A stretch of DNA of 64,000 bases. Origin: Rubrobacter indicoceani (GTDB lineage Bacteria; Actinomycetota; Rubrobacteria; Rubrobacterales; Rubrobacteraceae). The notes beneath the pieces were generated by a model. The model had not been told where the DNA came from, made no database searches, and saw only the letters and a program-made list of their open reading frames with translations. Below, one piece after another: positions 24,677-34,004 of the stretch. The stretch is from assembly GCF_003568865.1 (NCBI RefSeq), contig NZ_CP031115.1, positions 2,418,001-2,482,000 on the forward strand. Direction: 5' to 3'. The stretch's first letter is position 1, and the number at the start of each line of letters is the position of its first letter. Position numbers and translations under genes: made by a program.

Positions 24677-25828
24677 GTGGCGCACATCTCCGATACGCAT
24701 CTTGGCTATGCCCGGTACTCGAAGCTGGAGCCGACCTCCAACCGCAACCAGCGTGAAGTAGACGTTGCAGAGGCCTACAAACGCGCCGTTGACGCCATCC
24801 TCGAAGCCGAAGTAGACCTCGTCATCCACTCCGGCGACGTGTTTGATACGATCCGCCCGGCCACGCACGTCGTGCTTCATTTCCTCCGGCAGACGCAGCG
24901 CATCACCCGGGAGAACATCCCTTACCTCGGCATCGCCGGAAACCACGAAACGCCCCGCCTGCGGGCGACGACGGCCTCCCTTATGTACGCTCACCTTGTC
25001 CGGGCGACGTTCGCCTGCGGCTTCGAGCCGGAGAGCGGGGTCGTCCCGGTCGGGGACGCGCAGGTCGGCGTCTCGCTTGTCCCGCACGGGGCCGTTCTCG
25101 ACCGCGAACTCGTCGTTATGCCCGAGCCGGGTGCGGACCTCAACCTCCTTGTAACGCACGGGACCGTCCCCGGCCTGACCGTGAAGGGCCACGAGCTCGG
25201 GGAGATAGACCTCCCCTCGCACCTTATCTCCCAGCACTTCGACTACATCGCGCTCGGCCACTACCACTTCTTTCACGCGCACGGCACGAACGCCCACTAC
25301 GCCGGGGCCACCGAACGCTTCGGCTTCGGGGAGGTCAACTCGGAACCCGGCTTCGCCCTGCTCACCTTCGACGAATCCGGCGGCACGCCGGAGGTGGAAC
25401 ACATCCCCGTAAGAGCCCGCCCGATGATCGACCTCCGCAGGATAGACGCCTCGGATATGGACGCCTCGGAGCTTACCGAGGCGATACTCCATCACGCAGG
25501 CGCGGCGGACCTGGACGGCGCGATAGTCCGTCAGAGGGTGGCGGAGGTTCCGGTCGGGGTCGCCGGCGGCGTTGACCGGGCGACGCTGCGCGACCTGAAA
25601 CGCCGATGCCTCGACTACTCGCTGGAGTTTACGGAGGTCGGGGCTTCGGAGACCCCGGACCCCGGCGACGCGGGGGCGAACTTCGGGTCTTTGCAGGAGG
25701 AGTTCAAGGCGTTTGTCGGTGGAAAACGCGAACGCGGAGACCTCAGCCCGGCCTTCGCCGCCGACTTCCTCAGGCGCGGCACCGAGTATCTGAACCGGGC
25801 CGGAACGGGCGAGGAGGTCGGGCCGTGA
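24677..25828 (+). CDS. sbcD: Mre11/SbcD-type DNA repair exonuclease
   Basis: About 383 residues. The phosphodiesterase motifs are complete: ISDTHLGYAR, VIHSGDVFDTIRP, IAGNHETPR, LLVTHGTVPG, and IALGHYHFFHAHG, which supply the two-Mn site. The GTG at the listed start gives MAHISDTHLG, slightly short. An in-frame CTG at 24665, seven bases after AAAGGA, would give MSIRVAHISDTHLG and fits the family better. It acts with Rad50 to process double-strand ends and hairpins. The stop overlaps the Rad50 start (GTGA). Confidence 0.92.
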   Translation: MAHISDTHLGYARYSKLEPTSNRNQREVDVAEAYKRAVDAILEAEVDLVIHSGDVFDTIRPATHVVLHFLRQTQRITRENIPYLGIAGNHETPRLRATTASLMYAHLVRATFACGFEPESGVVPVGDAQVGVSLVPHGAVLDRELVVMPEPGADLNLLVTHGTVPGLTVKGHELGEIDLPSHLISQHFDYIALGHYHFFHAHGTNAHYAGATERFGFGEVNSEPGFALLTFDESGGTPEVEHIPVRARPMIDLRRIDASDMDASELTEAILHHAGAADLDGAIVRQRVAEVPVGVAGGVDRATLRDLKRRCLDYSLEFTEVGASETPDPGDAGANFGSLQEEFKAFVGGKRERGDLSPAFAADFLRRGTEYLNRAGTGEEVGP

Positions 25829-28683
25829 TTCTCTCTTCCCTGAAGCTGGAGAACTTCAAGCAGTTCCACGCCCCGCTTGTTCTGGAGCCGCCGGAGGGTG
25901 CGGTCGGGGTCGTCGGGCCGAACGGCAGCGGCAAGACCACGCTCTTTGAGGCCATTCTCTGGGCGTTTTTCGGCGCGAAGGCGGGCGGCCTGCGCTTCGC
26001 CAACGACGCCATCCCCTGGAGCGGCGGCTCGACGGCGGAGAAGTCCACCGCTGAGGTTACGCTCGACCTCGGCGGCGCGTCCTACACGGTATCGAGGTCG
26101 CTGCACCGGGGCAAGGCGACCGCCTGCGTTTACGACTCGAACGGCGCAGAGGTAACGGGCGGCCCGAACGACGTCTCAAACTGGGTGCAGGAGAAACTCC
26201 TTGAGATGGACCGCGTCGCCTTCGACGCGACCTTCTTCGCCCGGCAGAAAGAGCTGGAGTTCTTTGCCGGGACTACCGGGGTAAACCGCCAGCGCGAAGT
26301 GGCGCGGATTCTCGGGTTGGATCAGGTCGAGAAGGCCCAGAGGTTCCTGCGCGCCGACCGGGGCGACCTCCGCAGCGAAGCAAAGGCGATAGAGCAGATC
26401 CTCTCCGGCGCGAACCTCGACGAACTCGAAGCCGCTCTCTCCGAGCAGAGACGGCTCCGGACCGCCCTGAAAGAACGGGCCTCCGGCGCAGCAGAGAAGC
26501 TCGAAGCCCGCACGAAGAACCTTGAAGAAGCTCGGGCCGACCACGACCGCCACGAGGAGCTCTACCGCGAGCACAACCGCCTTATCTCCGAACTCGGCGG
26601 CGCGACGGCAACCCGCGACCGCGCTTCGGACCGGGCAAAGGAATCGGAAGCCCGGCTTCGCAAGCTGGATAAGGACAGGCAGCGCATCCGGGAGCTGGAG
26701 CCGGAATCAAGAGGACTCCCGGAGGTCGAGGCGGAGCTTGCAAAGCTGGAGGAGTCCCGCCGCCGGGAGGAGCGTCTTGAGTCGGCAAAAAGAGAACTCG
26801 CCCGCGTCCGGCGCGAAGCCTATACCGCAGCAAGAGAAGCCGCCGACCTGCTGGAAGCCCTCTCCGGCAGCGATGAACTGCTCCCCGGCTGGTCGGGGGT
26901 GTTCACACCTCCGGACGATCTCGAACGGGCCCGGCTGGCCACCGAGGTCCTTGTCGGGGCCGACGAGGCCCACGAATGCGCCGTCGTCCGGCTCGAAGCC
27001 CTAAGGAAAATGCAGCAGAGACACGAGGAGCTGCGTCTTCTCGAAGAGCGGCTGAAGGGCGCGGCGGAGCACATCGGCAAAAAGAAAGAGGAGCTTTCCG
27101 CTCTCGACGCCGAGATAGAGGCTCTGACGGGCGGCGGTTCTCTTGACGACCGGCTGGCGTCCCTTCGCGGGCGGCACGGCGGTCTGAAAGATAAATCATC
27201 GCGGCTCGGCGGGCTGGCGCGGGCCACCGGGGATGAGGCAAAGAAACTCGCCCGGGCGCGGGCCATGATCGAATCCTCCGACGAACACGCGAAGTGCCCG
27301 ACCTGCCAGCGCGGCTACAAAGACGACGAACACACCGAGGTGACGGCGAGCATCCGCCGCCAGGAAGAAGAGCTCTCCCGCCGGGCGGACGCGACCCGCG
27401 CCGAGTGCCGCCGCCTCGAAGCCGAAGCAAACGAAGTCCAGCGAGAGATAGAGGCCGCCGAGAGATCCCGCTCACGGTTTCATGAGCTCAAGACCAGGCG
27501 GGCCGCCACAAACGAGAAGTACCGGACCTTTCTTGAAAAGCGGGATGAGATCTCCTGCAGCGCCACGAAGGTCCGGCGCGGCCTCGACGGCGCGCCCCCC
27601 CCGGACCCGGAGCAACTCGAAGCGGCCCGGGAGGCCGGGCAGAGGCTCCGTGATCTCCGCGACGCCCGTCCGAAGCTGCTCGGGCTGCTCTCGGCCTCGA
27701 ATAAATCCCTCGCTACCGCCTCCGGGGTAGAGCGCGAAGTCGCCTCGCTCTCCGAAGGAGAGCCTTACAGGGCCGAACGGCACGAACAACTCGGAAAGCG
27801 GCGGGAGGGCATCCGCCACGCCCTCTGGCAGCTTCAATCCCTTGGAGAAAACCTCAAGGCCCGCCCGGAGGTCGAGGCCCGCCTCAAGGAAGAGCGCGCC
27901 GCGAGCGAGAGAGCCGCCGCCCGCGCCGCACAGCTCGGAGCGGCCTGCGAAAGGCTCGGCTTCTCGGAAGAGGCCCACGCCGGAGCAAAGGTCGCGGTTG
28001 CCTCGGCGGAGCGTCTGCGGGATGAATCGCGAGAGGAGAAAGCCCTTGTGGAACGTGAACTGCACGATGCCGAAGGGCGCATCTCCGGCCTCGAAAAAGA
28101 ACTTTCCCGCTACGCCGATCAGCGCGGCATGGCCGACGACAAGGCAAAGGAAGCGGCCTCGCTCGACGGCATGGACCGGTTGATGAGCGAGTTCTACCGG
28201 GAGCTCACGGCGCGGGTCAGGCCGGAGCTTCAGCGTGAAGCAAGCGGCCTCGTAAGTACGCTCACCGACGGACGGTACACCCGGATGGAGTTCGACGAGA
28301 ACTACGCCGTCAGGCTCTTTGACGGGGTCGCGGACGCGTATGAAATATCCCGGTTCTCGGGCGGCGAGGCGGACGTCGTGAGCCTGTCGGCGCGGGTTGC
28401 CCTTTCGAAGATGATCTCGGGCCGGGGCGCGGGGGCGCTCGGCTTTATCGTGCTCGACGAGGTCTTTGGCGCGCTCGACGCAAACCGACGCACCAACGTC
28501 CTGCGCGCGCTCGAACGACTGAAACGGACCTTCGGGCAGATCTTCATCATCTCCCACGTCGCCGACGTGCAGGAATCCCCCCTTCTGGACGAAACCTGGT
28601 TTGTCGAGGAGGACGAGGAGGGCCGGAGTACGGTGCGCGTAGCCCGGCACGTGCCGCTCGGCGCCTCCGAACTCCCCGTCTGA
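25825..28683 (+). CDS. sbcC: Rad50/SbcC-type SMC-family ATPase
   Basis: 952 residues from a GTG that overlaps the SbcD stop, with GAGGAGG upstream. Walker A GPNGSGKTT is at ~31-39 and the Q-loop in FFARQKELEFF. Long Glu/Arg-rich coiled coils flank a zinc hook CPTC near residue 490. The C-terminal lobe has signature SGGEADVVSLSARVALSK (~844) and Walker B GFIVLDEVFGALD (~874), then a D-loop and IIISHVADVQ. It tethers and signals DNA ends with Mre11. Start at the GTG, not the longer upstream open frame. Confidence 0.93.
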   Translation: MILSSLKLENFKQFHAPLVLEPPEGAVGVVGPNGSGKTTLFEAILWAFFGAKAGGLRFANDAIPWSGGSTAEKSTAEVTLDLGGASYTVSRSLHRGKATACVYDSNGAEVTGGPNDVSNWVQEKLLEMDRVAFDATFFARQKELEFFAGTTGVNRQREVARILGLDQVEKAQRFLRADRGDLRSEAKAIEQILSGANLDELEAALSEQRRLRTALKERASGAAEKLEARTKNLEEARADHDRHEELYREHNRLISELGGATATRDRASDRAKESEARLRKLDKDRQRIRELEPESRGLPEVEAELAKLEESRRREERLESAKRELARVRREAYTAAREAADLLEALSGSDELLPGWSGVFTPPDDLERARLATEVLVGADEAHECAVVRLEALRKMQQRHEELRLLEERLKGAAEHIGKKKEELSALDAEIEALTGGGSLDDRLASLRGRHGGLKDKSSRLGGLARATGDEAKKLARARAMIESSDEHAKCPTCQRGYKDDEHTEVTASIRRQEEELSRRADATRAECRRLEAEANEVQREIEAAERSRSRFHELKTRRAATNEKYRTFLEKRDEISCSATKVRRGLDGAPPPDPEQLEAAREAGQRLRDLRDARPKLLGLLSASNKSLATASGVEREVASLSEGEPYRAERHEQLGKRREGIRHALWQLQSLGENLKARPEVEARLKEERAASERAAARAAQLGAACERLGFSEEAHAGAKVAVASAERLRDESREEKALVERELHDAEGRISGLEKELSRYADQRGMADDKAKEAASLDGMDRLMSEFYRELTARVRPELQREASGLVSTLTDGRYTRMEFDENYAVRLFDGVADAYEISRFSGGEADVVSLSARVALSKMISGRGAGALGFIVLDEVFGALDANRRTNVLRALERLKRTFGQIFIISHVADVQESPLLDETWFVEEDEEGRSTVRVARHVPLGASELPV

Positions 28684-28830
28684 GATTCCTTTCACCACCG
28701 GGTTCACGAGGAATGGTTTCCGCAAGCGGGCTTGCGCTTGGGGTTTGTCCGGTCGCCCCGAGGATGGATAGCCTCCGGCGCGTTCTCCGGTCTTCGGACA
28801 AAGACCTGTCAAAAAGGGGAGGATGGGGTT

Positions 28831-30477
28831 TCAGGTGGCGTTCGGGGGGTTCGGGCCAAGGGCGGGTATAAGGGTTTCGGCGTCTTTCGTTTCGATGTCG
28901 ATGACCTCGAAGGTCACACCCCCGCCGCCGGAGGCGACGCGGGCGCGGATGGTGGCGAGGTCGAGGCGACTCTGGAACGGGTTTCGGACGACGCTTCTGG
29001 ACTGCAGCCTGCGACGCGGGGCGATGGAAGTCGTGCGGGCGAGGCTGCGGGCCCGGGAGACAAAGCAGCCCCTCTCCACGGCCCAGCCGGCGGCCCTGAA
29101 CGCGGCGAAGCCGTAGAGAGCCGAGGTCGAAACGAGTACCGCCGCCCCGACGAGGTAGTAGGTCGTGAAGGCTTCGATCACGCCGGTAAGGGTCAGGGCT
29201 ACGGCCGCGAGTGAGACCAGAACAAGGCTCGGGAACACGGAACGCAGGATGTAGCGGCGCAGGGCGCGTCGAGGTGGTCTCTTAAGAGGCGGAGAAACGG
29301 CGAACTCCGGCAGGATGTTCCGCAGGAGCCTCGTGGCTTCTCCGATCGGGATCAGGGGAAACAGCGTTGTCGAGACGCCCGAGTCTTCGGCCCCGTAGCC
29401 CGCGCTCTCGACGCGAAGCATCGCAAGCCCGAAAGGCTGGCGGAAGATCCCCTCGGAGATGCGGATGGCCTGTACGCGGCTTACCGGGACGGTCGCCTCG
29501 TAGCGTTTGACGAGGCCGCGCCGGATGTTCAGGTACTTGCCATCCGCCGAGCGCGATAGCGTAAACCCGGCGTACGAAAGCACCGTCCCGGCGATGGAGA
29601 GCAGCCACGCCACCAGCCCGAAGGCGAAAACCACGAGGACCACGACGAAGAAGGCGTTGGGGGCGATGGTCTGCACCAGCTCGTCCACGAAACGCTCGGA
29701 GAAGAAGCGCTCTATCGCGTTGTCGAAGAACTGCGAGGCAAAGGCGAGGATCGCCGCCGTCGCACCGATCTGACCGCTCGTCGCCCCCGCAACAAGAAGC
29801 TCCCGCGTGGTGAGCTTCCTGATAACGGTCGGCTGCGGCTCTTCTTCCTCGGCCCCTCCGGCGGCCCCGGTTCGCTCGGCCCGCGTGCGTTCGATCTCCC
29901 GGCGCAGCGCGGTCGCGTCGTCGCGGGTCAGGGCGGTGAGGGTCGCGTCCGTCTCGCCGGAACCGCCACCCGCCGTCTCAATGCGGACCTCCACGACATC
30001 TAGCACCCCGGCGGCGAAGAGACCGCGCTGGATGAAACCCTGCACCGTGTCCACGGACTGAACGTGGTCGAGGGGGATGGTCCGTTCGTTTTTCTGCAGG
30101 ATCCCGCGCCTCAGATAAAACGCCCCGCCCCCGACCGAGTAGGTCGTCGCCCGCCAGGAGAGAAACCCCCAGAGAGCGGAAAAAAGAACCAGGGCGACGG
30201 CGGCAAAGATTATCAGGGAAATCACCCACCCCGAAAGCCCGCTCCCGAAGAGCAGCGCGAGGCCCGGTATGACCGCCGCGCTTACAAGGCTCCTTGCCTG
30301 CTTTAAAGCCTCAAAGAGCATCGAGGACGGATGCAGGTTTCGAGGCTCGTCCTTCGGGGCCGGTTGCAGAGTTTCCGGGGTGGAATCCACCGGAGAGGCG
30401 TCTGCCGGAGCGCCGTCCGTCGGGTGATTCTGGTCGTTTTCAGGTTGTCTGTCGTGGGGATGAGGCTCAGAGTTCAT
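28831..30477 (-). CDS. YdbT-like bacterial PH-domain membrane protein
   Basis: 548 residues. A Pro-rich hydrophilic N-terminus (1-50) is followed by paired TM helices and three bPH2 (DUF304) modules, each with the pattern TTYSVGGGAFYLRRGILQKNER, IPLDHVQSVDTVQGFIQRGL (PHs bind at membranes), KYLNIRRGLVKRYEATVPVSRVQAI. The pair YdbS/YdbT is conserved in Gram-positive bacteria; roles in envelope homeostasis are suspected but not defined. It overlaps the YdbS-like gene by 11 bp. Confidence 0.87.
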   Translation of the reverse strand: MNSEPHPHDRQPENDQNHPTDGAPADASPVDSTPETLQPAPKDEPRNLHPSSMLFEALKQARSLVSAAVIPGLALLFGSGLSGWVISLIIFAAVALVLFSALWGFLSWRATTYSVGGGAFYLRRGILQKNERTIPLDHVQSVDTVQGFIQRGLFAAGVLDVVEVRIETAGGGSGETDATLTALTRDDATALRREIERTRAERTGAAGGAEEEEPQPTVIRKLTTRELLVAGATSGQIGATAAILAFASQFFDNAIERFFSERFVDELVQTIAPNAFFVVVLVVFAFGLVAWLLSIAGTVLSYAGFTLSRSADGKYLNIRRGLVKRYEATVPVSRVQAIRISEGIFRQPFGLAMLRVESAGYGAEDSGVSTTLFPLIPIGEATRLLRNILPEFAVSPPLKRPPRRALRRYILRSVFPSLVLVSLAAVALTLTGVIEAFTTYYLVGAAVLVSTSALYGFAAFRAAGWAVERGCFVSRARSLARTTSIAPRRRLQSRSVVRNPFQSRLDLATIRARVASGGGGVTFEVIDIETKDAETLIPALGPNPPNAT

Positions 30478-30985
30478 CCTGATCTTTCGTCAGGGCGGCT
30501 ATTCTCTCGCGTACGTCGGCGGCGACTGGGGCCGATAGTTCGGGGATCTGATTCGCCCCGGCGGCGGTGTAGAAGACCACCGTCGCGAGGCCGTAGTGCC
30601 TCTGTAGCGGGCCGTTTTGCGTGTCTACGTGCTGGATTCTGGCAAGCGGTACGAGGGTGCGCGTAACAAAGAATATCCCCCGCTGCAGGTCCACTTCGTC
30701 CGGGCGGATCTCATACCGCCATCTGCGCCACCTGAGAGCGGGCGTTACAAAGATGGAGACGACGGCCACGGCGAGGACCGCGACTACGGGCAGCGTCCAC
30801 AGGTAGAGCGGCGCGCCTCCGAGCCGGACAAAGAACGCAACGAGGCACCCGGCACCGACGATCGGCGCGGCCCAGAGCGCGTTGTTTATACGCCAGACGG
30901 TTCTGGCCCTCGGGTCCAGCCGCTCGGACGGCTCCAGGCAGGAGGCCCCCGCGCCCGGTCGCTCCTCTACCCCCCCTTCGCTCAT
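30467..30985 (-). CDS. YdbS-like bacterial PH-domain membrane protein
   Basis: 172 residues from an ATG overlapping the rlmN stop (ATGA). Two TM helices (~45-65, 70-90) are followed by one bPH2 domain: [41 protein letters not shown], ending in an acidic helix. It is the usual partner of the downstream YdbT-like protein and likely forms a membrane complex with it. Confidence 0.86.
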   Translation of the reverse strand: MSEGGVEERPGAGASCLEPSERLDPRARTVWRINNALWAAPIVGAGCLVAFFVRLGGAPLYLWTLPVVAVLAVAVVSIFVTPALRWRRWRYEIRPDEVDLQRGIFFVTRTLVPLARIQHVDTQNGPLQRHYGLATVVFYTAAGANQIPELSAPVAADVRERIAALTKDQDEL

Positions 30986-32103
30986 CGTCCCAGCGGAACG
31001 ACGGGCGAGGCTCCCTGCAGCTTCTGGAGGTCTTTGGCCGCAAGCTGGCCGCATGCAGCATCTATATCGTTGCCCCGGCTCGGCCTGAGCGTCGCCGAAA
31101 GCCCGAGGTCTTTGGCGTATTCAAGAAACTCCCGCGCTCCACGCTTGCTCGTCGCGGCGAAGCCGGTGTCGGTCCAGTTAAAACGGAGAAGGTTCAGGTG
31201 GTAGAGGGGATGGTCGAGAACCTGAGCAAGCTTCTCGACGTGTCGCGGCTGATCGTTGACACCCTCAAGAAGCGTGTACTCAAAGAAAAGCTTGCGGCGG
31301 GTGGTATCAACAAAGTACCGCGCCGCGCTCATCAGCTCGGAGACGGAGTGCCTCGATGCTACGGGCATGATCTCCCGCCGCTCGTTCTCGAACGGGTTGT
31401 GCAGGCTGATGGCGAGGTGGAACTGCTCCGGCTCGTCGGCGAAACGCCGGATCTTGTCTATGAGCCCGCTCGTCGAGACGGCGATGTGGCGTGCTGCAAG
31501 GTTGAAGCCGTCCGAATCGTTGATGACGCGAAGGGCCTTTATCGTGGCATCGTAGTTCAAAAACGGCTCGCCCATCCCCATGACGACGATGTTCGTTACG
31601 CGCTCGTTCTTGCCCGCAAGGTCGCGCTGAACGACAAGAACCTGCTCCGCTATCTCGCGGGCCTTGAGGTTGCGCTTGATGCCGAGCAGCCCCGTCGCGC
31701 AGAACTTGCAGGCCATCGGACACCCGACCTGCGTCGAGATACAGACGGTGCGACGGTCGCGCTCGGGGATCATCACCGTCTCGATAGCATGTCCGTCGGC
31801 GGTGTGGAAAAGGTATTTCCTTGTGCCGTCCGAGGCTTTGGAGAGGTCTTTCAGGTCCAGAACCGTTGCCGGGGCGTGCTCGGTCAGGGCTTCACGGAGG
31901 GGTCTCGGAAGGTCGGTGGCCTCGCTCCAGTTGCGGACCAGCCCCTTCGCTAGCGCGGCGTAGGCCTGTTTTATCCGGTAGCGGGGTTCACCGCGTCCGT
32001 CGAGAACGGCCTTTACCTCCGGCAGCAGAGACTCCGGGAGCGTGGCCCCGTCCCCAGTCTTTTCCTTGTTGCTGCGGCTTGTTTTGTTTGCCGTTGCGCC
32101 CAT
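30982..32103 (-). CDS. rlmN: 23S rRNA/tRNA adenine-C2 methyltransferase
   Basis: 373 residues from the ATG preceded by GAGGTGGAAG; a GTG four codons upstream is also possible. It is a radical SAM enzyme with C-x3-C-x2-C in MACKFCATG, the family motif [19 protein letters not shown], and the C-terminal Cys in DAACGQLA that carries the methyl relay. It methylates A2503 of 23S rRNA and A37 of some tRNAs at C2. Confidence 0.95.
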   Translation of the reverse strand: MGATANKTSRSNKEKTGDGATLPESLLPEVKAVLDGRGEPRYRIKQAYAALAKGLVRNWSEATDLPRPLREALTEHAPATVLDLKDLSKASDGTRKYLFHTADGHAIETVMIPERDRRTVCISTQVGCPMACKFCATGLLGIKRNLKAREIAEQVLVVQRDLAGKNERVTNIVVMGMGEPFLNYDATIKALRVINDSDGFNLAARHIAVSTSGLIDKIRRFADEPEQFHLAISLHNPFENERREIMPVASRHSVSELMSAARYFVDTTRRKLFFEYTLLEGVNDQPRHVEKLAQVLDHPLYHLNLLRFNWTDTGFAATSKRGAREFLEYAKDLGLSATLRPSRGNDIDAACGQLAAKDLQKLQGASPVVPLGR

Positions 32104-32238
32104 GAAATCTTCCACCTCTGCTGTTGCTTCTCTGTGTCCGGCCCGGGACCGGCGTCCCTGCGGTCTGGTTCTCCTACCTGATTATATAGGTCCGTCGGCG
32201 GTGGTCGGTGAGCGCGCTGTGCATCGGACGGTGTGGGG

Positions 32239-32244
32239 TAAACT
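32239..32244 (+). promoter_or_regulatory. -10 box of a leaderless transcript for the MarP-like gene
   Basis: TAAACT is followed by seven bases and the GTG at 32252. No RBS precedes the GTG. It lies in the 150-bp divergent region shared with rlmN. Confidence 0.6.
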
Positions 32245-32251
32245 ATGCATC

Positions 32252-33421
32252 GTGACCTCTCAGTTCTCTCAGTTTTCGGTGCTGGATCTCCTGATCTGTC
32301 TTTTCGTCGTGCTGGTCGTGGCTCGCGGGGCGAGAACGGGCTTTCTGGCCGGTATCCTCTCTCTGGTCGGGGTCGTCGTCGGTGCGACGGTCGGCTCGCG
32401 GGTGGCTCAGCACCTTCTCTCCCGCGACGAGAGCGTGATCTTCGGTGCGGGGATCACGCTCGTGAGCATCCTTGTTTTCGCGATTCTGGGTGACGTGCTG
32501 GCCCGGATGGTGAGCGGCTCCCTGCGCACCAGCGTCGCCGGTCGGACCTCTGCGGCCCTTGACGCCGCAGGCGGTGCGGCCCTCGGTTTCACGCTCTCGC
32601 TGGTCGTTGTGTGGGCCGTCGGCGTCTTTGCCCTTCAGGCTCCTCAGCTTCTCGGCCTCCAGCCGGTTATAGAGCGGTCCCGGATAGTAGGCGCGCTTGA
32701 AGACCGCATGCCCTCCGAGCTACTGACGCAGGCCGTGGCTCGGCTCGACCCGCTGCCGCAGGTTCGCGGCCCGGAGGTCAGCCTCGGCCAGCCGGACGAG
32801 GCCATTCTTAATGACCCGGAGGTTCTTGCCGCCGCAGAGAGCACGGTGAAGGTTACGGGCATCGCCTGTGGCTTCGGGGTCGAGGGCTCGGGCTGGGTCG
32901 CCGGGCCGGGCCTTATAGTAACCAACGCCCACGTCGTGGCCGGTGAGTACGCAACAAGCGTGCAGCTTCAGGGTTACGGTCCGACCTACGATGCCGATGT
33001 CGTGCTCTTCGACCCGCGCAACGACCTTGCCGTGCTGCGGGTCTCCGGGCTCGACGCCGAACCACTCCCGCTCGCCCGACCGGACTCGAACGAACCCGCC
33101 GCCGTTATAGGGTTCCCCGGCAACGGCCCGCTGAACCTCCAGGCGGCGACGACGGGCGATACGCGCCGGGTTATCTCAAGCGACGCCTATAACGAAGGCC
33201 CGATAGAGCGCCTCGTGACCAGCTTCCGGGTCCACGTCCGTCCGGGTAACTCCGGCGGTCCGGCGGTCAACGCCGACGGCGAGGTAATCTCGACGATCTT
33301 CGCCAGCCGGGCGGACTCCAGCGACGCCGGATACGGCATCCCGGCTCAGATTATAGAACGCAGGCTACAGTCGGCCGCCGATCGGTACACCCCCGTCAGC
33401 ACCGGACCCTGCACAAGCTGA
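32252..33421 (+). CDS. MarP-like membrane serine protease (CvpA plus trypsin domains)
   Basis: 389 residues from a leaderless GTG. The N-terminal CvpA-like part has four TM helices (~10-130). The periplasmic trypsin-fold domain has SGWVAGPGLIVTNAHVVAG (catalytic His), DPRNDLAVLRVSG (Asp) and VRPGNSGGPAVNADG (Ser), and GYGIPAQII at the end. This matches actinobacterial MarP/Rv3671c, which helps survival in acid and oxidative stress by processing peptidoglycan hydrolases. Complete catalytic triad; family length matches. Confidence 0.88.
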   Translation: MTSQFSQFSVLDLLICLFVVLVVARGARTGFLAGILSLVGVVVGATVGSRVAQHLLSRDESVIFGAGITLVSILVFAILGDVLARMVSGSLRTSVAGRTSAALDAAGGAALGFTLSLVVVWAVGVFALQAPQLLGLQPVIERSRIVGALEDRMPSELLTQAVARLDPLPQVRGPEVSLGQPDEAILNDPEVLAAAESTVKVTGIACGFGVEGSGWVAGPGLIVTNAHVVAGEYATSVQLQGYGPTYDADVVLFDPRNDLAVLRVSGLDAEPLPLARPDSNEPAAVIGFPGNGPLNLQAATTGDTRRVISSDAYNEGPIERLVTSFRVHVRPGNSGGPAVNADGEVISTIFASRADSSDAGYGIPAQIIERRLQSAADRYTPVSTGPCTS

Positions 33422-33434
33422 CGCATCGCAGAGG

Positions 33435-33626
33435 TCAGGATGGGTAATCGCGTATAAGCTTCTCCAGAGAGAGCCGACTGCGGCGCAGTTCGGCCTCGAC
33501 GGTGGAGAGCCTGGCAAGCGCCGTCTCACCCAGATAATCGCGGTCTATCTCGCCCGTTACGGCGTTGATCGCCTCGTCTATCGCCTGCATCGCGCTCTCG
33601 AAAGCCAGTAAGTCCCGCTCGTTCAT
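33435..33626 (-). CDS. small helical hypothetical protein
   Basis: 63 residues, almost entirely alpha-helical and acidic (DLLAFESAMQAIDEAINAV, LSTVEAELRRSRLSLEKLI). It resembles small coiled proteins but I assign no family. Convergent with the MarP-like gene. Confidence 0.55.
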   Translation of the reverse strand: MNERDLLAFESAMQAIDEAINAVTGEIDRDYLGETALARLSTVEAELRRSRLSLEKLIRDYPS

Positions 33627-33663
33627 GTTCGGCTCGGGCTTTCTTTCTTACGCGCTGGCATCT

Positions 33664-33909
33664 TCAGAGAGATGAGCGCCCCCCGGGCGACCGTGAGGCG
33701 TTGATGCGCTCGGCCGTGCGGTAAGCGTCGTAGATGGCGTAGATTATCGTGATGGCGTGTGTAACGAAGCCGATCAGGACAAACATCAGCAAAGCATTGA
33801 TCGCGTCTATAACGATCAAGACTATGCCCTTGAGTATCTGTCCGTTGTAGATCTGCCCCAGTCCCGGTAACAGAAAGCTCAATACCGCAGCCAGCCCCGC
33901 ACTTTTCAT
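33664..33909 (-). CDS. small TM2-like membrane protein
   Basis: 81 residues, ATG start behind GAGGAAAGGAAACC. LSFLLPGLGQIYNGQILKG is the start of the TM2/DUF5683-like fold, then two hydrophobic helices separated by an Asp, and a basic tail (YRTAERINASRS). Function unknown; often found as stress-associated small membrane proteins. Confidence 0.75.
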   Translation of the reverse strand: MKSAGLAAVLSFLLPGLGQIYNGQILKGIVLIVIDAINALLMFVLIGFVTHAITIIYAIYDAYRTAERINASRSPGGRSSL

Positions 33910-34004
33910 TTAAATGGTTTCCTTTCCTCGCAGGCCCCTGACCTTCGGGGATCACCTGATATTCTTGTCCCCGAACGGATTTTCCGAAACCAGGGTGCGG
34001 ATGG

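Noticed and set aside
27472-28812. A 446-codon open frame on the minus strand
   Set aside because: Antisense to the Rad50 coiled coil and C-terminal lobe; no motif.
28684-28830. Terminator between Rad50 and the PH-domain gene
   Set aside because: A CAAGC/GCTTG inverted repeat is present, but no T-run follows on either strand.
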